A stretch of DNA of 64,000 bases from Sesamum alatum. Taxonomy: Eukaryota; Streptophyta; Magnoliopsida; Lamiales; Pedaliaceae. Positions 22,881-34,800 of the stretch are shown here, in pieces; the first letter of the stretch is position 1; each line of letters begins with the position of its first letter. Below the pieces are notes generated by a model that did no database searches, was not told the DNA's origin, and saw nothing but the letters and a program-made list of their open reading frames with translations. The stretch spans positions 14,707,193-14,771,192 of the forward strand of contig JACGWO010000010.1 in assembly GCA_034509735.1 (NCBI GenBank), given 5' to 3'. The position numbers were made by a program, and so were the translations under genes.

Positions 22881-24056
22881 GAAGGATGACATTGATATGC
22901 ATTATTGCAAGTTTTGTGGAAAAGTTATGTATAGGCCAACCAAGGAGCCAAATCCTAGCTGTAAAAAGACTCCATTCTAAGATACATGCCGCTTACCCTC
23001 GGCTGGAAAGGTTGTATGCTTCAGAAGCGACTGCCGAACATATGACGTGGCATGCCAACCATCAGATAGAGGAGGGATCCCATGTGTCATTCGTCCGATG
23101 TTGAGACTTGGGGACTTTTTGATCTGTCATATCCTCATTTCGTAGTAGAGCCCCATAATATTAAACCGGGGTTATGCACGGATGAGTTCACGCCGCACGA
23201 ATGATTGTCATGTATTCATGCAGAAGTTGATCCTGAGCATGTGTGGAGCGCGTTGATGGAGGTGAGCTCTCTATTCCAGACTCTATGCTTGACCACGCTA
23301 GATGTCACCAAGCTACAAGAATTGGAAGGTAGTGTCGCGGAATTTTGTGGAACCTCGAAAAATATTTCCTCCAACTTTCTTCGACTCGATGTAGCATCTA
23401 ATTGTTCACTTGTCATATGAGGCGTGCGTGGGAGGGGTCGTGCAATACATGTGGATGTATCCATCTGAGAGGTAAGTACAAGAGAAAATGTAGTTTTTTT
23501 TTTTTTTTTTTTTTTTACTTTTAGTGTCATTTGTATTTTAATAAATATTCGTACGAATAGATTCCTCTGCGGTTTGAAGAAGAAGGTGAAGAACAAAACA
23601 CACGTCGAGGCATCATTTCTGGAGGCATATATTGTCAAAGTAATTGGGATATTCATTTCCCACTACTTCAAGCCGCACATTCTTTGCAAGTGAAGCATAC
23701 ATGGTAGAAACGATGATCCAACGAGCAATGACGATCGAATCCAACACTCTGTTTTCAACCACCCTGGCCGAGCAAGTGGTGCCTCAAAGAAGAGGTGGCT
23801 TAGCGCTGCAGAACTTCACATAATCAAGACGTACGTCTTGTGCAATTGTGAAGTAGTCACGCCATACTACGAGTAGGTATATAGATACATATATATAGTT
23901 TTTACAAATAATGAGAGTTTGAACATATATATTTATAAGTATCATTTTTTTTTAAAACAGGTCATTCTTTAATGAACTCTACGAGCACCACCATTCAGAG
24001 GACCCAATCATTGATCAACTAGTAGTAAGTGAATTCAAAGATTGGTTCAAACATCG
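22881..24056 (+). pseudogene. CACTA TNP2-type transposase, middle part
   Basis: The frame resumes after the copia element with DDIDMHYCKFCGK. It then gives TAEHMTWHANHQIEEGS, LEKIFPPTFF and HLSYEACVGGVVQYMWMYP (about 23360-23470), conserved in TNP2. A T-rich intron-like stretch (about 23472-23560) is followed by NHPGR, RWLSAAELHIIKTYVLCNCE and NELYEHHHSEDPIIDQLV. Several frameshifts are needed to join these, and parts between 23110 and 23250 are missing or rearranged. The core catalytic segment is incomplete. A GTAAGT donor at 24058 precedes the intron that holds the 428-bp MITE. Confidence 0.8.
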
Positions 24057-24116
24057 TGTAAGTATCAAACTTCGTATATTGTTCTATAACTATTAAATGA
24101 CCATTCATAAATTATC

Positions 24117-24544
24117 GGGTAAACTAAAACCACCTCCCCTAAGGTTTGGCTTATTACAAATACCTCCTCATTGTTTGAAAAATTATAAATACCCCCCTGA
24201 GGTTTGTTATATTTAACCAAAGGTCTAAAATTAACCATTTTGCCCTTGAATTTTTAATTAAAATTATAGAAAAATCCCCTGAGGCAAATTGTATTATTGC
24301 TCCTCTGTGTAAAAATCTTAAGAAAGCTCTCCCTACACATTGTAGTCCAAAATTTTTTTAAGAATTAAGTAAAAAAATAATTCAATGCATAAGGGCATTT
24401 TGGACAGTTCACCCTAAAAAAAGGATGGAAATGGGTTATTTGTTAAACGGTTTCAAACGTCAGGGGGGTATTTGTAATTTTTCAAACAACGAAAGGGTAT
24501 TTGTACTTATGCCAAACCTCAGGGGAGGTAGCTATAACTTGCCC
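24117..24544. mobile_element. Mutator-like MITE in a TNP2 intron (428 bp)
   Basis: The ends are GGGTAAACTAAAACCACCTC and the inverse GGTAGCTATAACTTGCCC, with long inverted arms sharing CCTGAGGTTTG and ATTTGTAATTTTTCAAA motifs. A 9-bp duplication TAAATTATC flanks it (24108-24116, 24545-24553), typical of Mutator-type transposition. It carries no ORF. Confidence 0.88.
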
Positions 24545-24570
24545 TAAATTATCTCTGCTATGTGAATTGT

Positions 24571-25294
24571 AGGTGAAACCCGAATTGAACTACACAGACA
24601 CCGAGATGTTGAAGTTGCATTATTTGGGGTCCTACGACATAGGTGACAACGTTCTCGTGTTACTTCGTGAATGGTTATAATTTCCGCACTAAACGTCACA
24701 ACGTTGGCAAGTCAACTATGATTTGTCGAGCGTGTGTGAAAAGCTCATCATATACAAACACGGATAGTAACTTCTATTGGATACTTGAAGAGATAACTCA
24801 GTTGGATTACCCACTTATTCCGGACAAGCACATCATTTTGTTCAAGTATCATTGAGTCGATCTGGTAAGTGGTATGAAGATCCACCTCATTATCACCTCA
24901 TTCATGTAAATTTCAAAAGGGTGTAACCAAAAGGATGAACCATTCATATTGGAGTAACACGTAATACAAGTCTACTACACGGAGTACCCGAGTATGAAGA
25001 GAAACAAAGCTGACTGGATGATTGTTTGCAAAACCAAGGCTGGGAGTGTAGTTGATGACTCTTGATGGACCGATGTTGCATAGCAGATGTCGGAAGTGAT
25101 ACCTACTCCATAAATTGCTACAGGCAATCAAACGTACAATCTGCAGGATCCAAATGGTATACAATTAGTCATTGATCTTTCTATGGAACTACAACAGAGA
25201 GCAAGTACATCACGCTCGGCAAATGGTGAATCTAATTATGAAGATGACGAAGATAGCTTTGAGGATTATGAGACTGAAGAAGACCATGATTGAA
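24571..25294 (+). pseudogene. CACTA TNP2-type transposase, C-terminal DUF4216 part
   Basis: After the intron the frame reads FVNGYNFRTKRHN, ILEEITQLDYPLIPDKHIIL and FKYHWVDL, matching the DUF4216 domain at the C-terminus of plant CACTA transposases. Then comes YYTEYPSMKRNKADWMIV and an acidic tail (EDDEDSFEDYETEEDHD) ending in TGA at 25294. There are in-frame stops (for example near 24855 and 25065), so it is decayed. Its presence shows the element was once autonomous. Confidence 0.8.
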
Positions 25295-26640
25295 TGTCTA
25301 GTGTTTAGTTATCGTTCCAATTTATAAACGATTTAAGTTTATACATTCTATTAAAATAAATTTTTAAAAGTGAAAATAATTTTTGAACGGTTATTAATGT
25401 AAATAATATGATTACATATACCGTTCCGAACTAAACTGTATTTTTTAGAAATTTGCAAACTGGAAAGATTATTTAGACTATTACCATTCTAACACCCGCT
25501 CCAAATTAAATTTGACATGGCCCCTTCTAAAAAAAGGTGAAAAATTTAACCATTGGAACGGATATTTTGAATTTGCCCGTTCCAAATTTAGTTCCAAAAT
25601 AATTTAGTATGGTGCCTTTTGAAAAATAGGTGAAAATTTTAAAATTGGAATGTTTAAATTATTTTTTTGTCCGTTCCAGACACAATTCCAAAATAATTTA
25701 GTATGGCGCTTCCTGAAAAATAGGTGGAAAATTTAAAATTTGAAAAGGTTACATTATCCTAAACCCTTCCTAAGTTTGTCTTTGAGTAACTCTTCCTAAT
25801 TGTACACACAAACCTTGCAACGGTAAAATAATCCTAAACCGTTCCAAATGATACTCATAATCGTTCCAAAATGTGAACGAAAATTGTCTAATGTATGTTC
25901 TGATTATGATATCTCAACATCCGTGAGCCGGATTAAGACCAAACTTAAACTCGTATAAGATTTCATCTATTTGATTATATCTAACACTATGATTTAAAAT
26001 CACATGGCTTAATTGAAGGTTGTATCATTTCGAATCTCGCTCACTATAGACCAGATACGATATCTCGATATCTGTCTACCAAAATAGTCCAAAACATAGC
26101 TGAATGTATTTTTCTGTCTGTTGAATCATATCTAACTACCTGATCAAAATTTTCATAATCTGATTGCGTGATGCACTACAACAATATAAGATGTTAGTTA
26201 CATATGTGTAATACTAACAAATTTGAATATACAAATATACTTCATATTCTGGACATATATCAACCTCATGAAAAATATTTTATATTTTCAATTGTCATAA
26301 TCTATACGTTGTATACTTTTCTTCGCTCATTAACGTGTCTGGTATGTATTTTTCTTGATTTTTATTTATTTTCTTGAAAAATGAATAATTATTTGAAATT
26401 TTATTAGGAATGATTTTGTAAAAAATAGGAACTATCTCTTGCATACATCGTTGTTTATACCTGTTAGGAATGGTCATAGGACCAATTATGCACGGGCACA
26501 CAATCGCATACGTTGAACGATGTCATTTTTCTTTTGAAAAAGGTGTCTTCCTAGGGACAAAATAACTTTGTATTGATTATTAGGAACGGTGTACGGATTA
26601 TATTTAGAAACGGTGGCTGTTTCAAAAATTTAATATATAA
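25295..26640. repeat. CACTA #1 intergenic region with GGAACGG repeats
   Basis: Short degenerate GGAACGG / CCGTTCC motifs recur in both orientations between 25420 and 25870 and again at 26390-26620, interspersed with AT-rich sequence. A partial tandem repeat ('aataatttagtatggcgc') appears near 25608 and 25698. No gene is seen. Confidence 0.55.
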
Positions 26641-26680
26641 ACGATACTTATCAGGTTTTTTTCCCCACTCTCTTCCTCTT

Positions 26681-26687
<7 letters not shown>

Positions 26688-26718
<31 letters not shown>
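26688..26718. repeat. (CT)n microsatellite
   Basis: About 15 CT repeats lie in a CT-rich stretch that may be the 5' leader of the second CACTA gene. Confidence 0.9.
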
Positions 26719-26720
<2 letters not shown>

Positions 26721-26819
26721 CTCCAGCTGCCCTCCCTCCTGCCGGCCCTCCATCCGCCGTCGCCTGCGGCCCCTCTCTATCTCTCCACTCTCTTCCACCG
26801 CCACCACTCTGTATTCCTC

Positions 26820-27940
26820 TCTCACAGTATTTTCTTTTGTAAATTTTCTATGTATGTATATTCTGTAAATTTTGTGTGTATTTGGTAAATTTTGGCCACA
26901 TATTCTTGTTGGTAAATATTCTATGTATATTCTGTAAATTTTGGTAAATATTGTTGTTGGTAAATATTCTATTTATATTGTTGTCAGTAAATATTCTGTA
27001 AATTTTCTATGCATATTATTGGTAAATATATTCTGTAAATTTATGTGTATATTGCTGGTAATTTTATGGGATTTTGATAAATATTGTATAAATATTATTG
27101 GAATTTTGTTATTATTAGGAATTTTATGCAATTTTTTTTTTGGAATTTTTGTGAATTTCCTATAATTTTTTAGAATTTCTGGATTTTATGTGAATTTCCA
27201 GTATTTTAAGGAAAATTTGTTATATTTATTTAATAAACATGTAACTTTTTAAATGTATGTATTTACTGCATTTTTCTGCAATTTGCTGTATTTTTAGGTT
27301 ATTTTTGAAAAATTAGGAAATTTTAAAAAGCTAGGAGGATTATAATGAACTAATTATAATGTATAGGTAAAGCGTTCTTATAATAAACCATTCTTATAAT
27401 ATACCATTCTTAAAATAGTATATCACTCAATTATAGTGTATTTTATAATAAACTACAATATATTGTAAAAATTAATGTACTTATAACAATATTATATGAT
27501 TAGATTATCACTATTATATAACTAAAATGTATATATAATAATATACTTTAAGTTTATAGTATCATCGAAATCTAATTATGTAGTTTGTAATGAGTTATAA
27601 TATAAATATAGTATATATACTTTAAGACAATTTATAACTGGTTAATTTAATATACTTTATAATGAATAAAAGTATTACAATATATATTTATATTTATACA
27701 TACTATAAGGGTATAGGAAAATATGGAATAAAAGGATTTAGAAGAAATATAGGAAAAATACATTAATTAGGATAAATTTAAAATTTTTAATAATTAATTA
27801 ATTAATTAATTACATAATTACTAGAATAATTAGATAACTATTAGAATATTTAGATAATTAGAATAACTATGAAATTTAAAAAAATTAATTAATCACATTA
27901 ATTATAAAAATTTAAAAACTACTATGTACTATAATTTTAT
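26820..27940. other. AT-rich segment, probable intron or spacer
   Basis: Repeated 'ggtaaatattctatgtatattctgtaaattt' type words (26840-27060) form an irregular tandem array. The remainder is AT-rich with no coding potential. It sits between the CT-rich leader and the proline-rich ORF, so an intron of the second CACTA gene is plausible but unproven. Confidence 0.4.
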
Positions 27941-27945
27941 TGATC

Positions 27946-29545
27946 ATGTTTAGTGGTTGTCCACCTCCTCCAGAATGTGGACGAGGCTACTGCCGCGGTC
28001 GTGGCCCTCTGGTACCACCACCGGCGGGTGCTGCTCCTCAAGTTGTGGAAGCAGCATTCCGACCACCCCCACCACCACTAGCGGCTGAGCCCTCAACCAC
28101 CGCACCAGGTCCATATGAGGCCGACCTGTCTACTCCTGCCCCGGCCGCACATGAGGTCGAACTGTCTACTGTCGCACCGACGGCAGATGCTGCCCGTCCG
28201 TGCGCTGCACCACCACCAACAGTCCCCCCACCATCAGCTTGCTAGATGTTATCCTCAAAGACACGACGTATTTTATTTTATTTTTGTTATTTTGGCATTT
28301 TTTTAAATGACTAATCAACATCTTATTTCAGGTCTAATCGCAAATTCCACGAGCACATCAATGCGGTGATGAGAGGGCACCATCCCTACCCTTGGGAATG
28401 TTTGCGGCAAATGCTGCCAGAGCACCAGCAGTTCTGGTTTGAGAGCCTGAAGGTAGTTTTTTTTTTTAAAAAAAAATGATATTATCGTACAATTTAATTT
28501 TTTTAATATTTTAACAATCTTTTTCTTTTTCTGTGATATTGCAGATGACGTATTGGTGGGACTGTGATAACGAGTTCATTTTCCGGGCCTTTCATATGTG
28601 GATAGGCAAAGTCATCTAGAAACAGTTCGCCATCGCCAAGGCTCAACTGATTAGACCGGTGTGGTTGGCCAACAAGGTCTGGTGCCAACTACAGCTATAC
28701 TGGCCCAGTGTGGACTTTAAGGATGAGTCTGGAAGAACTAGTCCAATCGGTCAGCCAACCTGCCGGCGATAACTACTGTTTACCGTAGGGGATCTTCGTC
28801 TATCGCTATGCACAAGAGGAAGATGGTAAATATTTTTAGGCTTTTAAATTTTTATTAATAATTTTTTAATATATTGCTAATTATTTTTTTCTTGTACAAG
28901 AGGCAAAGCTCGGTCTGCCTATGAAGCAGATGGAGTTATTCGCTAGATTCTACAAGAAGAAAGGGCAGCGTAGTTGGCGGTAAGTAATATTTATTTAAAA
29001 TATTTTTTTTGTTTAATTTTTTTAATACAAAATTTTTGTTTATTTTGCATGAGATATTCTAGAAGTTGCTAGAGGATCATCAGCCTCAGCCCATGATCGA
29101 TAAGCAGGATTCTCCGGCCTCATCTGAGGCGTCGGTGGCGATGACTGAGCAGCAGCTGTGGCTAGTAGCAGTCGGAGCAAGAATAAAGACCATGTATTTG
29201 GCCTTGGTTTTGAGACGCACACCTCGAGTCGGACCCACACATCACCATCGCCATTGCCACTGCAACCGCCATGCCCGGACATGGAGGATCAGATGATGTC
29301 GATGTAGGTTGGAGACGCTGATGGTCGACATGATGACCATGATGATGTCGGACCCACACGAGGCTGGAGACGCTGATGGTCGACATGATGACCATGATGA
29401 TGTCGATGTAGGTTGGCGCCTGAACTGTCGGCCCATCATAGCCCAGCACCTCGACTGCCAGCCTATCACAGCCTCTGATGGACCTCTCGTGCCCCGAATG
29501 ATGAGGAGATGGACCATGCTGACGAGGGGGCCGGGGTGTAGATTA
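27946..29545 (+). pseudogene. CACTA second ORF (transposase_24 / TnpA-like)
   Basis: A proline- and alanine-rich start (27946-28242) is followed by exon-like pieces separated by AT-rich introns with GT...AG-like edges. They are FHEHINAVMRGHHPYPWECL (about 28330-28450), MTYWWDCDNEFIFRAFHMW...KQFAIAKAQL (28545-28660) and KQMELFARFYKKKGQRSW (28915-28980). A Gln/Ser-rich tail lies after 29060. The order and the WW..F.W-type pattern match the second gene of plant CACTA elements, whose product binds subterminal repeats. A TAG interrupts it at about 28618, and the 3' part contains a tandem duplication. Family assignment is by pattern only. Confidence 0.6.
29311..29402. repeat. Tandem duplication in the second CACTA ORF
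   Basis: A ~40-bp block (ggagacgctgatggtcgaca...gatgatgtcg) occurs twice, at 29311-29350 and 29363-29402. Confidence 0.85.
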
Positions 29546-29549
29546 AGTT

Positions 29550-31780
29550 TTTTTTTTTTTTATATTTGTAAATGCACAATTTTTACATTTATATAATATT
29601 TTTCTGTAATTATTCATTATTTTAGTATTAATTGTATAATATAATTCAATATTTATTTATTTAATTAATCAAATTAAAATAAAATAATTAATTTTTGCTA
29701 AATTCAGTAATTAATTATTATTACAAAAAAAGTTATTAAAAAACCTTAGGAATGAGCTTTTACATGGTAAGTGAATGTCCAAACAAAATAGCAACCGTTC
29801 CAAAATTATTTCAGTAGTATCGGAAGAATCATGCCAAAAAGTAAATGAAAACTAGTGGGTAACGATGGTGCAAATACGGTTCCAATATATTTTCTAAAAC
29901 ATGGAATGGGCCTTTCCAATATGTATCCCAAATTAAGAATCAATTCAAATTCCAATTATTATTCCTATATGTATAACAAGCATTAACTCACTTGTTCAAG
30001 AAAATGTGCGAACACCATTTTAATTCACATTCTACAACATCGACCCAACAGTTCTAACATGTTTTCTAAACAAAGGATCAAACAGCTCCAACATGTATCC
30101 AAATGTAGGACCAAATAGTGGTCCAAAGGCCATTGCTAAATATATAATTAACACAATCAAAACCGCGCCAAAATGTATTTCTAAATGAGTCAAAACATGC
30201 GTCTTTCTTACATTCCAATTTATGTTGACAGTATTGCAATGACTGTTCCAAACATGTACAAAAATTTCCAAACAAACCATTCTAAATAGGAGAAAGATGT
30301 TCCAAAAAAATGAATTAGATTTTTAGGTAGTAAGAAGTATTTAGAATGGTATCTGAATAAGTGGTACAAAAGCCACCAACTTAGTAACGGTTGGCCTTAA
30401 CCATGCCAAAAGATTTGGAACACCATCCGTGGCGACAGAAGGGCACCCATTCTGGGACCGTTCAAAAATGCGGTTCATACTGTTCAACTTTACATTTCTC
30501 GTCCCCAAAAAAAAAAAAAAAAAAACATTCCTAAAACCGCTGCAAATCCTGCAGATTTTGTTGTGAAATGTTAATCTCTCCAAGTCATTGATCAACAAGG
30601 TGTGTTGAAGAAGCAACTCAAGGAACTAAAATGAAAAGAAGAGTCCATCAACTCATCGCTTCATAGTGCTAAAGGGAACTTAACTAATTTCCATAAGGAG
30701 GTGACAAGTCCGGATATGTGGATCGAAATACTTTCCGATGCTACAGGTTTAATCGGTCCACGATTGTGTGCTAATATGTATATTGATCATATAATGTGCA
30801 CATAAAAATTACATATTCTATGCGAGAATATTTATTTTATGTATTAACTATTGTTATTTTCCAACAGTTTAGCTACTACAAATCTAAAGTAATATGATCA
30901 ACTTCAACTAATATTTCTAATTCAATACTGATTAAAACACAATTAACTAATCTTCCCTTAAGTGTATATATATATATATATATATATCAAGATTCAAGAT
31001 AAATGTGATTAATTAATTGCAGTTAGTTAATATAAATAAATTCAACAACCACATAATCATTTATTTAAATAAAATTGGTCAATCAACGGCACAAGTTATT
31101 GTTGGAGAGTTACCGATTAATTAAAAGTTAGTTAATTAAATAAATATCTATCTAATTCGTAGAGGCTAATGACAAAGAATGATAGGAATGAAAAGAAATG
31201 AAACTTAGAAAGAAAGAAGTAAGGGTACGGACAGTTCGGTTGGCTTAGCATTTTTAAATTAAGTTCATCTTTTCTTGATATATATATATATATATATATA
31301 GGAAGATACAGATGTACGTATATTATAATACATATATATAAATATATTATATTATATTATACATAGTAAATGATGTCAATTCATCCAGGGGTGAGGAGGA
31401 CACTAGGGAGACATGTGCTATACTCCACAATTTTCATTATTTTCTCTTTTTTCTAACTTTTATAAAAATTATAAATTAATCTCTCAATTTCTAGATATAT
31501 ATATATATATTAACTCTCAAAAAATTTTATATAAAATTTTAATTTAATCCCTTAAAGTTTTAATATATTTAAATTATACCCAATAATTTGTTCTCTAGTT
31601 GATTTGAGACTTTCTTATTAAGTTTCACACAATTTCTTCTTTATCCCAAATTAACTCAAATAATTTTTTTCGTGAATACACCTTAAACACAAATTATGTG
31701 AAGAAAAATAAAATGTTATGGGTGGTAAAAATTAATTTGTTAAAAGTGATACATAATATTTAATATAATAGTTAAGGCAG
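29550..31780. other. CACTA #1 right subterminal region, then AT-rich spacer
   Basis: From 29740 to about 30500 there are repeated, diverged words built on CCATTC/GGAACGG and 'ccaaatgtag', which look like CACTA subterminal repeats. From 30500 to 31780 the sequence is AT-rich with (TA)n tracts near 30966-30986 and 31280-31300 and no gene. The CACTA terminus itself was not found. Confidence 0.5.
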
Positions 31781-31859
31781 CGTCACAGAGCAACAATCTC
31801 TAAGTAATAAAGACTGTGGACCGGTGTATGTGGTAAGGCATAATACCATGCCCTTGAGA

Positions 31860-34800
31860 GTGCCTATTAGTTGGGCTCCATTGAACATCTAAAACTGTTG
31901 AGTTACATAGGCCTGATTGGCAAGATGGTCTGTTGCTTGGTTACCCTCTCGAAAAATGTGTGTGATCGTGGTGTCAAGCTAGGCCAATATCGGCCTGATT
32001 TTGATAAGATCATTCTGAAGATTCCAGACTCTTTGGGTGGGGCAGGCAAGGATTTTTAGAATGAATGAAACATCTACTTCAATTCAAACCTTTTGAACTC
32101 CTCTCTCTAAACAGATGATAAGGCCTATGAGGAGGGCCTTAAGTTCAGTTTGAATGTTGTTGCAGATGCCGAGGGGCTCCTCGAAAGCCCAAATGACCTA
32201 GCCAAGATGGTTTCTAAGTAAACCTCTTGCACCAGCATTGCCAAGATTACCTTTAGGTGCCCCATCAGTGTTCAATTTCACCCAACCAATTTGGGGGGGT
32301 TGCCAGGTGACAAGGACAATTCTGGGAGGCTTATTCTAGAGAGGTAGAGGAATTATTAGGTTGGAGGCAAAAAATCTGTCCCCATTCCAATGTTCTGTTT
32401 TCATAATGTTAGCATTAGATAGAGTGTTGATGTAATTGATTTTTGAAGATGATGGTGGAGGCTTTGAACTGGACATCATCAATCCTGTATTCCAAAGACT
32501 CCAGATATTCCAAAGGATCAACACTGGTATGGCATCTCTGATGTGGGCCTATGCTTGGTTTTTCTGTGTTTATAAGCCTGGAGGAAAATGGTCATATTTT
32601 CAGTTTGAGGGAGGTTAGTTTGAAATAGATTAGCAAAGTCACTCCAGATTTCAGAAACAATTTTATGTAGGAGGAACAAATGATGCAAGGTCTCTTCTTG
32701 GACTGCACAACAACAACATTTAGAGAGAAGATGTATACCTTTTTTGTTTTTTTTGGTCCACTGGGCTACAATTGTTCACAAGTCTCCACATGAAGATGGA
32801 GATTCAAGGTCTGATAAGAGGGGACTAGAAAGCTTTAAGCATCTACTGCGTGGGCTTATGATCCATAATAGCTTCCCAAGCAGACTTGGTGGTAAAGGAA
32901 CCGTTTGTAGAGCTTTTCCAATGCAACTTCAGATAGATTAGGGATAATTGGCACCTGGAGGATAAGCTCTATCAAAGGTTGAGGAAGCACTTGCTAGAGT
33001 TTGTCCACATCCCATCTGGAGAAGGTCCAAAACTGGTTGACATGTGTTTTTAGGCAAATCTCAAGCTGCAGAAGGCTATGTAAGGATCCTCCGAGGATCA
33101 ACTAGTCATACCAAAATGTGATATTTCCTGATCTAAGGCTCCATAAAATGTTGTCATTAGCCACAGTTCTAATGCTACAAAGCCTCATCCAGATATTAGA
33201 ATCCTTTTGCTAACTTTAGCGTTGCTAAGGTGGGGGCTTCTTACAATATTTGTTGAGGGTGAAAGAAGCCCACAGGGAAGAGTTTTATCTTAACCTCCAC
33301 CAAACTTTGGTGGAGAAGTTTTGCACAACGTCTCTAACATTACGGATACCCAATCCTCCTTCTTAAGTTGGATAGTAGACATTCTGCCATTTGGTCCAGT
33401 GAATCTTCCTTTTCATTGAAGCGGATTCCCGGAGGACTTTAGCAAATAATTGCTCAGGTTTCTAGAACACCCTCACTGGGGGGTTCAGGACCTGAAGGAG
33501 GAAGATAGGCATAGAAGCTAAGACACTTTTAATTAGATGGAGTCTACCCCTTTGACACAAAAAAGAATGCTGCCACCCTGTTGTTATGTTTCTGATTTTG
33601 TCTAGTAAGGGTTCAAATAGGATTTTCTTCTTCTTCCCTTTGAACAGTGGTGCACCCAAGTAGATAACTGGGAAGGCTTTAAGCACAAAGCCAGTAATAG
33701 CTTTGATCTTGTGAGCCACCCGATTGGCTTTATTATTTGGGATGAAGAAGCTTTTGGAGTGATTAATTTTTTGGCTTGATTGGGCTTCAAAGTGCTCTAG
33801 GAATTGCATGAGTTTAGAAAAGACAATTTTAGAGAATCTTGTGAAGATCATTGCATCTTCAACATAAGCAAGGTGTGAGACCTTGATCCTATATCCTATG
33901 TAGTAGAACATATCAGGATTGAAAGAGAATGTGTGGTCTAGCCCTTTGGAGAGGGCTTCAACAACCAGAATGAAAAGAGCAGGGCATAGTGGATCTCCCT
34001 GCCTAACCCCTCGAGAGGACTTAAAGAAGCCCGAGGAATCTCCATTAATAATAACTGTGAACCAATAATTTTCAACCGCATTTTTTATGAGTAAGAGAAA
34101 CCTTTGCTGAAATCCCATCATTATGAGGATGGTGTAGAGGAGATTCCAGTTAACTCTGTCATAGGCCTTGGCCTTGTCAAATTTTATGACAATATTTCTA
34201 GTGCTATGTCTAACGTCGTGATGATGGATCAACTCTTGTGCTAGGAGGATATTATTTGAGATAAATCTTCTTGGATTGAAACCACATTGTGAAGGGGAGA
34301 TTAGATCCAGGAGGGAAGGGGCCAGTTTATGGTATAATAGTTTGGACATGATTTTATTGGAGATATTACAGAAGATATAAGTCTGAAATTAGCCCAAGAC
34401 TGAGGAGATTTAGAACTATAGAGGTTGCTATGAAGCTTCTTGGCATTGGAGTGCCACTGAAGAAGTCAGTGATAGCTTCCATGAGATCCATCGCAATGAT
34501 GTCCCAACAACTATGATAGAAAGCTGCAGAGAAACCATCTGGACCAGCAGTGTTGTCTTTGTGGATTTTAAACACAACCTCTTTTACCTCTTCAAGGGAC
34601 GGTGGGTGGAAATGCTTACAAGCAATTTCTTTTGAGAGCTGAGGGAAGTCAAAGAGGAAGGTAGGATACTCATCTTAATTTGACTGGCCATTGAGTAAGT
34701 CTTCAAAATAGGTAGCAATTGAGATTTTGATTTGAGTGGATTAGGGATTTCAGTCTGGTTCTTAGTGATTTTGTGAATTCTAGCCTTCACTCTCTTCTTT

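Larger units (their letters stand above)
12300..30500 (+). mobile_element. CACTA (En/Spm) transposon #1, large and decayed
   Basis: The extent is approximate because neither CACTA terminus was located. Evidence is a TNP2-type transposase (13453-25294) followed on the same strand by a second transposon ORF (27946-29545). Both outer flanks (12500-13250 and 29740-30500), and the 25300-26650 gap between genes, are rich in degenerate GGAACGG / CCGTTCC motifs in both orientations. CACTA elements carry such subterminal repeat arrays, bound by the element's own protein. A copia element (14049-22880) and a 428-bp MITE (24117-24544) are nested inside. Confidence 0.72.

Noticed and set aside
22712..23104. 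130-residue plus-strand open frame
   Set aside because: It starts in the copia 3' LTR and runs into transposase sequence across the insertion junction, so it is not a gene.
26172..26190. CACTACAACAATATAAG as a possible CACTA terminus
   Set aside because: It lies between the two CACTA genes, and no inverse partner or 3-bp duplication was found.
29162..29596. Overlapping open frames on both strands with His/Met-rich repeats
   Set aside because: They result from the 40-bp tandem duplication in the second CACTA gene; alternate frames have no motif.
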